Source: Escarpia spicata (taxonomy: Eukaryota; Annelida; Polychaeta; Sabellida; Siboglinidae). From it: a DNA stretch of 64,000 nucleotides. This document shows, one piece after another, positions 55,910-64,000 of this stretch (position 1 is the stretch's first letter; each line of letters opens with the position of its first letter). The translations under genes were made by a program, and so were the position numbers. The notes beneath the pieces were generated by a model that had not been told where the DNA came from, made no database searches, and saw only the letters and a list, made by a program, of their open reading frames with translations. Location: contig OZ023207.1 in the NCBI GenBank assembly GCA_963995525.1, positions 27,664,801 to 27,728,800 of the forward strand. The letters are read 5' to 3'.

Positions 55910-56815
55910 TGTTTAGAACTTTTTAGTGTCGGTAGTACTCGGAACTTTTTTAGTGTCGGTAGTACTCGGAACTTTTTTAGTGTCGGTAGTACTCGGAACT
56001 TTTTAGGATCGGTAGTACTCGGAATTTTTTAGTGTCAGTAGTACTCGGAACTTTTTTAGTGTCAGTAGTACTCGGAACTTTTTAGTGTCGGTAGAACTCG
56101 GAACTTTTTAGGATCGGTAGTACTCGGAATTTTTAGTGTCGGTAGTACTCGGAACTTTTAGTGACGGTAGTACTCGGAACTTTTTAGTGTCGGTAGTACT
56201 CGGAACTTTTTAGTGTCGGTAGTACTCGGAACTTTTAGTGTCGGTAGTATTCGGAACTTTTTAGTGTCGGTAGTACTCGGAACTTTTTAGTGACGGTAGT
56301 ACTCGGAACTTTTTAGTTTCGGTAGTACTCGGAACTTTTTAGTGTCGGTAGTACTCGGAACTTTTTAGGGTCGGTAGTACTCAGAACTTTTTAGTGTCGG
56401 TAGAACTCGGAACTTTTTAGGGTCGGTAGTACTCAGAACTTTTTAGTGTCGGTAGTACTCGGAACTTTTAGTGTCGGTAGTATTCGGAACTTTTTAGTGT
56501 CGGTAGTACTCGGAACTTTTTAGTGACGGTAGTACTCGGAACTTTTTAGTTTCGGTAGTACTCGGAACTTTTTAGTGTCGGTAGTACTCGGAACTTTTTA
56601 GGGTCGGTAGTACTCAGAACTTTTTAGTGTCGGTAGAACTCGGAACTTTTTAGGGTCGGTAGTACTCGGAACTGTTTTAGTGTCGGTAGTACTCGGAACT
56701 TTTTAGGGTTGGTAGTACTCGGAACTTTTTAGTGGTGGTAGTACTCAGACATTTTTTAGTGTCGATAGTACTCACAACTTTTTAGGGTCGGTAGTACTCG
56801 GAACTTTTTAGTGTC
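55910..56815 (+). repeat. 26-bp minisatellite, about 34 units
   Basis: Unit GTCGGTAGTACTCGGAACTT plus TTTAGT, with variants GGGTCGG, GACGG and TTTCGG. A higher-order repeat of 233 bases is visible (GTATTCGG at 56,247 and 56,480). Confidence 0.94.
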
Positions 56816-57037
56816 CGACCATGATAGATCTCTATTCGTTGACACACTTCCGAGAATACCCGAAGCGTAGAGTCCGCAATGTCAGTCAAGTAACTTCCGG
56901 TGCGACGTCACTTCCGACGTAGTGTCCCTAGTAGAGGCTGCCATGACAGTCAAGTAACTTCCGGTATGACGTTACTTCCGGCGTAGCGCCACCTAGTGGA
57001 TAATCGGAGTACTACGCCACATGATGGCTCCATCTAA
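56816..57037. other. Unpaired insert next to the central hairpin
   Basis: Contains AACTTCCGGTGCGACGTCACTTCCG and its near copy, and GCGCCACCTAGTGG-like phrases that recur at 62,765-62,820. Confidence 0.55.
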
Positions 57038-57186
57038 CGGGTAAAAATATATAATTAGGGTTAGATAGAGACAAAAAAGTTGGGGTTAACCTCGCGAAAA
57101 TTTCAGAGGGACAAAACATTAAATTTTCGCGAGGTTAACCCGAACTTTTTTGTCTCTATCTAACCCTAATTATATATTTTTACCCG
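57038..57186. repeat. Central hairpin of the giant palindrome
   Basis: Two 66-base arms (57,038-57,103 and 57,121-57,186) that pair with a single visible mismatch (TTGGGGTT against TTCGGGTT) around a 17-base loop. The arms include TTAGGGTTAG and CCTCGCGAAAATTT. Confidence 0.95.
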
Positions 57187-57305
57187 ACACTAAAAAGTTC
57201 CAAGTACTACCGACACTAAAAAGTTCCGAGTACTACCGACACTAAAAAAGTTCCGAGTCCTACCGACACTAAAAAAGTTCCGAGTACTACCGACACTAAA
57301 AAGTT
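57187..57305 (-). repeat. 26-bp minisatellite, right side (about 4.5 units, inverted)
   Basis: Reverse-complement units of the array at 55,910-56,815. Confidence 0.92.
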
Positions 57306-57315
57306 CTAAACACTT

Positions 57316-57768
57316 ACGCGATAACCCATCTATTTGCTCCCTTTTGGAGCAAATCTCACGCGATAACCCATCTATTTGCTCCCTTTTGGAGCAAATCTCA
57401 CGCGATAACCCGTCTATTTGCTTCCTTTTGAAGCAAATCTCACGCGATAACCCATCTATTTGCTCCCTTTTGGAGCAAATCTCACGCGATAACCCATCTA
57501 TTTGCTCCCTTTTGGAGCAAATCTCACGTGATAACCCATCTATTTGCTCCCTTTTGGAGCAAACCTCACGTGATAACCCATCTATTTGCTCCCTTTTGGA
57601 GCAAATATCACGCGATAACCCATCTATTTGCTCCCTTTTGGAGCAAATCTCACGCGATAACCCATCTATTTGCTCCCTTTTGGAGCAAACCTCACGCGAT
57701 AACCCGTCAATTTGCTCCCTTTTGAAGCAAATCTCACGCGATAACCCATCTATTTGCTCACTTTCGGA
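57316..57768 (-). repeat. 42-bp hairpin minisatellite, right side (about 11 units, inverted)
   Basis: Reverse-complement units of 54,504-55,905. They include the variant with CTTCAAAAG that also occurs on the left. Confidence 0.93.
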
Positions 57769-57775
57769 GGTACAC

Positions 57776-59701
57776 ACGTACACACGTATAGGTTAAGAAC
57801 ACCAGTATGATAAAATGTTGAAACAGTATTGTTGGTCTCTAGGCACAGATGAGACATACATGTAGATGAGCCTTGAACAAGGAATACCTCTTCAAAACAG
57901 TTTGACACTACTTTGTGTACAGGCTATCAACTGCTATAATAACTTCAAAAAGTTCGGTAAGTACAAATTTCGTATGACGAATACTGTTACATGACAAACA
58001 GTTTGACCAAAATATTACACAGATAGCTGGTAGTTTGAATGTTTTAATAGATAAGTTCGTATAATTCCCTATGGCAATGCCTTAACACGGGACAAATACA
58101 CGGATGTTTTTTCAACACAGAACCTTGAGGCTTGATTTATACCAGTTTATACCGGTTAACAGGGACATTTTTCACTCGCTATAGTATGTCGGTGTTTTTT
58201 AGTTGAATATCAGTGTTTGAAAGTTGTTTGTCAGTGTTTGTAAGTTGTTTGTCAGTGGTTATGCGCTGTAGGCCAGATAGCCTTTAGCCTCTATGCCTAT
58301 GCTTTATCGGGTTTGGACCTATGTTAAAGTTGTAAATGTACAGACTAGGAGCGTCCTACACCTAATCAAAGGGTCGACAACCTACGACATATAAGAATAG
58401 CCACTATTGCGCATGCGCAATTACTTATTTAATTGACGTCACATGAAGGAATTACATTACATACGCGCAAGTTCAATACAAGGTCTAACCAAAGCACTAT
58501 CTGCTTGAACAACTCACTTCGTGTATAAAATTACAGCGCGTACCATGACGTCATACAGGGTGCGCGTGATTGCGACAAACAAACGTGTCCAGACACGTCT
58601 CGAGTACGGGTTTTTGTAACAGACACCAAAGGGCTAATTCCAAAATGGTCACTCTGTTCGAAAAACGAGGCTATAGGCTCTGATATAACATAGTCCTATA
58701 TGTAATCTACATTTCGTATACATTACTTCACCACATTTTCGACATGTCATAGTCAAACAAATAAAGGCTCGGTCCCTTGGCGGAGCCTGGACCTACGGGT
58801 CAAGCAATCTCGTGTGTGACATATCCAAATGCTGTTCGGTATATGTTCGTATACCTTTACGATAAAAATGTCCTATGCTTTAACATGGGGTGAAAATTCC
58901 CTATGCTTTAACATGGGGTGAACATTCCCTATGCTTTAACATGGGATTAAATTTCGAAAAGTGGTCGGATACCTTTGCGATAAAAATGGCCTATGCTTTA
59001 ACATGGGATAAAATTCGAAAAGTGGTCGCATACCTTCGCGATAAAAATGGTCTATGCTTTAACATCGGATTAAAATTCGAAAAGTGGTCGGATACCTTTG
59101 CGATAAAAATGGCCTATCCTTTAACATGGGGTTAAAATTACCTATGTTTTAACATGGAATAAAAATTCCCTATGCTTTAACATGGGATAAAAATGGCCTA
59201 TGCTTTAACATGGGATTAAAATTCGAAAAGTGGTCGGATACCTTTGCGATAAAAATGGCCTATCCTTTAACATGGGGTTAAAATTCCCTATGTTTTAACA
59301 TGGAATAAAAATTCCCTATGCTTTAACATGGGATAAAAATGGCCTACGCTTTAACATGGGATAACAATGGCCTATGCTTTAACGTGGGATAAAAACCCAA
59401 AAAGTGGTCGGATACCTTTGCGATAATAGAGCCTATGCTTTAACATGGGATAAAAACGACCTATCCTTTAACATGGGGTCGGAACTACTTTTCCAAGCAC
59501 ATTTGCATAACTAACCACGCCCACAATGCCCAGCTCGCTCGTGATTGGTCAATTGCACTCCCCCAAGACCGCGCCAAAGACCTCATTTGCATAATTGGCG
59601 CGAAAGGGTTTGGCGCGGTCTGGGGTGAATCCCTATCTCTTAACATGGGATTTCCTTCGGACCGCGACAACCTCTACGCTGGACCACCTCTATTACTACT
59701 T
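57776..59701 (-). repeat. Right arm of the giant palindrome
   Basis: Inverted match of 51,643-53,555. It carries the mirrored 18-bp motif array (58,860-59,660), TGACGTCA at 58,434-58,441 and 58,546-58,553, and TTGCGCATGCGCAA at 58,407-58,420. Confidence 0.92.
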
Positions 59702-60239
59702 ATATGCATACCTGAAAGCAGGCATACATCCATCCAGGGAACCTACATAAATAAAATGTGAATAAGAACAAGAAGAAGAACAATATGTTTATTTTGAGCC
59801 CAAATAGTACAAGTATATAAATATCACAATACCGTATACATCAACTATTAGTAAACAGAACTAAATTATAACTAATGATAAACAATGCAATAAAAGAAAG
59901 AACAATCAAATGAAATCTCAGGAGCCACCCATAGAATAACACAAATTTAATTGGCCGCTCTTCACATGAAACTATTATATATATATATATATATATATAT
60001 CATTACGGTGTTTATATCTTTATAAAAGTAGCTGTATATAAAGTGTATGTAGTTGGATGCTTTTTTTATAGTACAATTATAAATAACAGAGTGAAGATTC
60101 CTAGGTACCTGTATGTATAGAATATATATGCTTATATCCTTATATATGTGTATTTTATTAGTTTTGGATATTTAACTGACATGTGGAACAATTTTATTGT
60201 GTACATGTGTTTTCATATTTTTTTAAAGACATTATATAT

Positions 60240-61000
60240 TTTTTTAATTCGCAAACACGCATAAACTGTGAGTACATACTTTTTATATAACTAATTATGG
60301 AGTATAATTTATGACGTGAGGCAAATTGTATTTTAAGCATTATTTTGCAAATTCATGTCTTGTCTTAGATGTGTGTCCATTTGTAACATTGCGTGTATTG
60401 TGACTGTGTATATTATAATTTAGGATACTACACCAGTTTAAAAAATAAACTGGCAAATTACCATGACTGTATTTATAGTAATATTTCAGTTCTTGTAACT
60501 TTAGCTGATCATCTATTTTCGATATTTCAAGTGTTTTAACGAGTATTTCTGTATGTGAATTATACCTGTTCAATGTTATTATTCGAATTGCATTTTTTGT
60601 ATTTCCATTATTCGACTGCCTTTGTATCCCCAAGCGATAATACAATAATTAATATGTGATAATATTACAGAATGGTATACACTTGTCTTTATTTGTAACG
60701 GTAGTACATGCTTTAATTTGTTTAATATACCCGTAGTTTTAGAACATTTATTTGCAATGTTGTCTATATGTTTTTTTCACCTTAGATTTATGTCCAGAGT
60801 TAAGCCTAAAAAAGTAAATTCATCCACTCGTTCAATATAAATATTATATATTTTAAGAGTAGGAATTTGCGTCTCTTTGTTGACTACATGAACAATCATA
60901 TATTTATATATATCTTTGTTTAGTGACAATTTATTAATGTTTAGCCATGTAATGCCTTTACGGAGTTCATTTTTTATTAGAGATTCTATACTTTTGTGTT
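60240..61000 (-). mobile_element. LINE 3' fragment (RT C-terminal region)
   Basis: The minus-strand frame 60,645-60,340 reads NAIRIITLNRYNSHTEILVK, KTLEISKIDDQLKLQELKYY and HSHNTRNVTNGHTSKTRHEF, the well-known C-terminal part of many animal LINE polymerases. Upstream, 60,840-60,660 has VDEF-FLG-T-DINLR-like sequence. It lacks the catalytic core. Stops are present upstream. Confidence 0.75.
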
Positions 61001-61389
61001 TGGCCTCACGGAAACAAAATACTGTTTACCCTCAAGCCAATAGCATAGCAATATGAATATCATTGACAATTCGACACTCTCTCGAGTAGGTCAATCGATT
61101 GATGTGAAATTCCCATGCATTTTACGTATTGTTCTTATTTGGCTAGGACATACCGTGGTATTGCCGTCGACGGAGTTGTAGCAGGGGGAATGCTTCTAGA
61201 TTGTTTTTTTATTGTTTTCGTAGGTAACCTTTTCCGTTAGTGATGCCGTTAAAAAGCAATTCTGATTGTTTTTACTTTAACGAGCTGTAGTTTATTGGAA
61301 TGTATGTGTAAACACTTTTTTGTTTCCAGTTTTCTTCAATAATTCAGTAGTAAATTATTGAATTTCTAAATAGTTTCCTATATCAAAGG
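61001..61389. other. Unrecognised AT-rich stretch
   Basis: No ORF or repeat recognised. Confidence 0.5.
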
Positions 61390-61800
61390 TATATTAATGT
61401 AGTGTATAGATTTTTACTGGTACTGCTTCCACTTTCGGAAACTACTACTCGTCTAAGTGGGCTGGGCATGTGTAGTGAATGGGAGAATGGCAGATGTCCA
61501 GACAATGGAGCGGAAATGGAGGCGAGGAAGACCTTAGCTGCGATGGGAGGAATGTGTAAAGAGACTTTGAAGGATTTGTCAAGAGTGTAGAATGAGATCG
61601 AAAGATGGAGGGGATTGGACACAGTTGGTGGAGAGGCCAGTGGAAGATAAGTGAGAGAAAAGAAGGACAAAATCGTGTTTACTGAAACCATGGAACGGAA
61701 TCGAGGCCAGCTTCAGCCCTGACAACAGGGGAAACAAGAGAAGATCAAAAATGACCACTTCCTGTGGTCGTCTTGGGCTTCTTACGCCAACATTTTGCAA
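61390..61800 (+). mobile_element. Possible LINE tail remnant
   Basis: One frame reads LGMCSEWENGRCPDNGAEME then KTLKDLSRV-stop-NEIERWRGLD, which resembles the RT-distal tail of some LINEs. It is short and has stops; low confidence. 61,801-62,200 holds nothing recognisable. Confidence 0.3.
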
Positions 61801-62223
61801 TGGTAGGTAATAAGACGGCTAACTATATACGTCCTAAATATGTTATTGTGCGCAAATGATAGTGATGTTGATGTTATATGGTTGATGCGCCGCAATGCGG
61901 CTGCTCGCGGACTATGTAAAGTAGTCAAGACTTTCATTGTTTTGAATTTTATAAAGTGTTCATGTTTCTATATGCTGAATTGTGAATATCTAAGGAATAT
62001 AAGCGGGACATTTGCAAATGGTTCGTGCCGTGAATCTTCAGTTTTTATCGACTTTTATATTAACTTTTAATCTTGAGGCGTGACAGCTGTGATTAACCAA
62101 GCTTGACCGGAGCACGCATTAGCTGGACTTCTACACTCAGCATGCCAGCGTCCGGCGAAGCATGTCGTTGTACAGGACGTTTCTTATCGGCCTACGACAC
62201 GGCCGTCAACCGCCTAGCCAACC

Positions 62224-62640
62224 GTGGACAACAACAATACGGACGCTGAACTGACTAGGCGCAGTACATCAGCTGGAACGAGGCGTGCCAGGCCAATAAT
62301 CACACTTGGGCCGTTGAATGTGAAACCTGGCATCTGTAAATGGCGAGGTGTCAACAAAGCAAATCTCACCCAGGTAACAATTGAAAAAACCGCAGTACGA
62401 AATCCATCGCCAGTCATTATACCCCAAATTTGGCTTTGATTAACGCTAGATCCCTACGCAATCAAGCGACGACTATAAACGAATATAGTATTGAGCATAA
62501 ATGGGCTGTGCTGGCAATCATAGAGGCGTGGCTTAAGACGAACGGAGACAATAGACGAAGTAACCCCGCCCGAGTAGTAAAGGAGGTTAAGTACGATGTA
62601 CGGTATGATTATGATTAGAGCAAGAGCAAGAGCAAAAGTA
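62224..62640 (+). mobile_element. LINE 5' fragment (start of endonuclease)
   Basis: A frame ending at 62,439 reads GPLNVKPGICKWRGVNKANL. After a frameshift it continues with LALINARSLRNQATTINEYS and WAVLAIIEAWLKTNGD, the first two blocks of an AP-like endonuclease (N-A-R-S-x-R-N and the E-x-W-L block). The element is cut off after about 60 endonuclease codons. Confidence 0.7.
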
Positions 62641-62760
62641 CCCGGATGTAGGTCAAAGTCAAGTACACTGATGTAGGTCAAGGTCAAAGGTTGAAGTCAA
62701 GTACCCGGATGTAGGTCAAGGTCAAAGTCAAGTGCCCGGGTGTAGGTAAAGTAGTTTGAC
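62620..62760. repeat. Tandem AGGTCAAGGTCAAAGTCAAG repeat
   Basis: Three or four irregular copies of CCGGATGTAGGTCAAGGTCA followed by AAGTCAAGTAC. The AGGTCA half-sites match nuclear-receptor response elements, but this may only be a repeat. Confidence 0.75.
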
Positions 62761-63009
62761 AAGTAGCGCCACCTATCGTATTTTCCCGTGAACTAACAAT
62801 ACAAATGGTGCCACCTGACGGACAAGTTGTAAACTAAATGTTCGAGTACTGCCCAAATTCGTGCGTCTTGGCTTGACCATTAGCGCCCCATAGCGGATGT
62901 TTTTGAACTACTGCAAAAAATCGTGGCTCTTGCACGCTTGCGTGCAATAGAGCCTCCTGACGGATACATCATGAACTACAAACATCATCCCTGGCGGGAC
63001 AAGTGAGCG

Positions 63010-63170
63010 AACCCCATGTTAAAGCATAGGGAATCTTCCCCATGTTAAGAGATAGGGAATTTTTACCATGTTAAAGCATAGGGATTTTCCCATGTTAGGA
63101 GATAGGGAATTTTTACCATGTTAAAGCATAGGGAATTTTTACCATGTTAAAGCATAGGGATTTCATCATC
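63010..63170 (+). repeat. 18-bp motif cluster shared with the giant palindrome
   Basis: Six copies of CATGTTAAAGCATAGGG or CATGTTAAGAGATAGGG. The second variant is the one found at the extreme ends of the palindrome (51,700 and 59,640). Confidence 0.9.
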
Positions 63171-63324
63171 AACTGAAAGCACCCCTGTTAGATAAGTTGT
63201 GAACTAAATAACTACTCTGCAGTCCGCGCTTGTGTACATTCTACTCAGCAGTCCGTGCTTTTGAATTTTCTACAATCCGAGATCTTTCGGCACGCCCACG
63301 TGACTTTTCGGCACATTTTCTAAC

Positions 63325-63332
63325 AATATAAG
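63325..63332 (+). promoter_or_regulatory. TATA box of the RPA-like gene
   Basis: AATATAAG, 72 bases before the ATG at 63,397, in an otherwise GC-rich context. An E-box CACGTG lies at about 63,298-63,303 and a repeat TTTCGGCAC at 63,283 and 63,307. Confidence 0.55.
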
Positions 63333-63396
63333 CGCGGTGTTTTGCCAATCGGACCGTCATTCGTATCACGACGACAGCACGGCTAACATCATCATC

Positions 63397-63971
63397 ATGT
63401 TGAAGACACCCTACTACCCACCTCGCAATGCGGCAGACTCGAGCGACGAGGACGAGCCGACGAGCCGACGAGCCGACCCATCACGCCGGTGATCAACCGT
63501 CCTTCCGGGCCGTCGGAACCAGACGTCGTGGACGTAGTGGACATCTCAGCTCTAGAAGCAACGGTAAGCGCCGACGCCGTTATCGAGATCAGAGGTCTCC
63601 TCATCGACAGAGTACGCCAGCACACTCCCTTCTACATCGGGTGCAGGTACTGCAAGAAGCGTATGATTACCGACGATAGGGGACATTTGCAATGCGAACG
63701 ACACGGTTACGTTTCCTCTGACGTGCATTTCGTGGTGCGCATGTGCTTTGTCGAGACAGCGACGGGTTGATCTATATGGCTGACTTTATTCGACCAGTGT
63801 ATGGCTCTTCTCCTAGACGTGAATGCCGAGACGTTTGCTGTTATGGACGAAACGATGCAGACTTACAAACTGAACTCGTTGACGGGAACTCGTGTGTCTC
63901 TCACCATAAAGAAAACTCGACGAGATACTTACACAAATTTCAACGTCACTCACGTGGAGGTGATACACTAG
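63397..63971 (+). pseudogene. Broken RPA-like single-stranded-DNA-binding protein gene
   Basis: A short N-terminal frame (MLKTPYYPPRNAADSSDEDE) runs into an 8-bp tandem repeat GACGAGCC (x3) and is shifted out of frame. The main frame, from about 63,489, holds a zinc ribbon, C-x2-C-(about 12)-C-x2-H, with ECKK-like context (GCRYCKKRM ... LQCERHG). It is followed by a pattern typical of the OB fold of RPA70 DNA-binding domain C: T-G, then S-I-W-L-T-L-F-D-Q, then AETF, then K-T-R-R-D-T-Y. An in-frame TGA (63,768-63,770) interrupts the T-G/S-I-W motif, and the same frame then stays open to TAG at 63,971. RPA-like proteins occur as host replication factors and in some animal and plant Helitrons; origin here is not settled. 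Confidence 0.72.
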
Positions 63972-64000
63972 GCTCCGTATCCTGTTTCAGCCTCTGTCTA

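Larger units (their letters stand above)
51643..59701. mobile_element. 8-kb giant imperfect palindrome (foldback-like element)
   Basis: It starts AGTAGTAATAGAGGTGGTCC at 51,643 and ends with the exact reverse complement at 59,701. The outer arms (51,643-53,555 and 57,776-59,701) are near-identical inverted copies. Inside follow the same two minisatellites in inverted orientation on both sides of a central hairpin (57,038-57,186). The left half is about 2.9 kb longer because the arrays are expanded and because 53,556-54,503 and 56,816-57,037 have no partner. No coding gene is convincing. Possible imperfect target duplications TACACG/TATATG flank it. Start AG and a 6-base duplication would fit a Polinton-type end, but no Polinton gene is present. 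Confidence 0.85.

Noticed and set aside
54500..56032. Repeat proteins with IDGLSREICSKREQ or ISRDNPSICSLLEQ units
   Set aside because: They arise on both strands from a 42-bp satellite whose length is a multiple of three; no start context, promoter or independent domain.
57056..57175. TTAGGG telomere-like sequence
   Set aside because: Only one or two units inside the hairpin arms; no telomeric array.
54504..57768. CRISPR-like regular repeats with hairpins
   Set aside because: Units are contiguous with no unique spacers, the context is animal DNA, and the arrays are part of a larger palindrome.
51643..59701. Polinton/Maverick identity of the palindrome
   Set aside because: Starts with AG and has a possible 6-base flank, but the flanks match only 4 of 6 bases and no Polinton gene (polymerase, integrase, protease, capsid) is present.
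62620..62760. Nuclear-receptor response element cluster
   Set aside because: AGGTCA units are part of an irregular tandem repeat and nothing else supports a regulatory role.
63768..63770. Selenocysteine codon in the RPA-like frame
   Set aside because: The position is not a catalytic Cys in the family, and the gene also has a frameshift; decay is simpler.

Overview
The window is nuclear DNA of an invertebrate animal, most likely marine (a lophotrochozoan or cephalochordate would fit; I cannot decide from sequence alone). The reasons are AT-rich DNA, very long (AC)n and (TA)n microsatellites, CR1-type LINEs, two tyrosine-recombinase retrotransposons of Ngaro type, a Ty3/gypsy relic, and a cellular gene relic with GT/AG introns. 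Almost everything is mobile or repetitive.

Layout. 1-5,084: a nearly intact Ngaro-like element (gag, RT-RNase H, tyrosine recombinase) ending in the split direct repeats B1-A2-B2; its left end lies outside the window. 5,491-7,140: a 47-bp minisatellite of about 35 units. 7,796-10,360 and 22,194-24,150: two decayed copies of one LINE-like repeat. 10,682-11,190 and 11,505-15,350: two CR1 elements lying tail to tail. 15,770-20,374: a second, dead Ngaro-like element with the same split repeats.

27,247-45,665: two exons of a dead arylacetamide-deacetylase-like (AADAC-like) esterase gene on the + strand, separated by a 17.8-kb intron. Within that intron, a segment of about 17 kb (27,671-44,709) is bounded by imperfect terminal inverted repeats with clustered GTCTGC motifs. 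On its minus strand I can trace a chain of tiny, phase-1 exons of an unrecognised gene (start codon near 44,014, stop near 30,519). One exon is split by a CR1 insertion (32,420-35,862). The segment also holds a 1-kb tandem duplication and a diverged triplication.

46,560-49,177: a Ty3/gypsy relic on the minus strand. The part of its RT gene that encodes the catalytic FLDD motif has been amplified into a 49-bp minisatellite.

51,643-59,701: an 8-kb imperfect giant palindrome. Its arms carry an 18-bp motif repeated tens of times, mirrored CRE, NRF1 and E2F-like sites, two nested minisatellites present in both orientations, and a 66-bp-stem hairpin at the centre. The same 18-bp motif recurs at 63,010-63,170, just upstream of a TATA-driven but broken gene for a replication-protein-A-like single-stranded-DNA-binding protein. 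This palindrome family, with a possible replication gene, is the best candidate here for an undescribed mobile or viral-like replicon. The 17-kb intron-borne element with its micro-exon gene is the second candidate.
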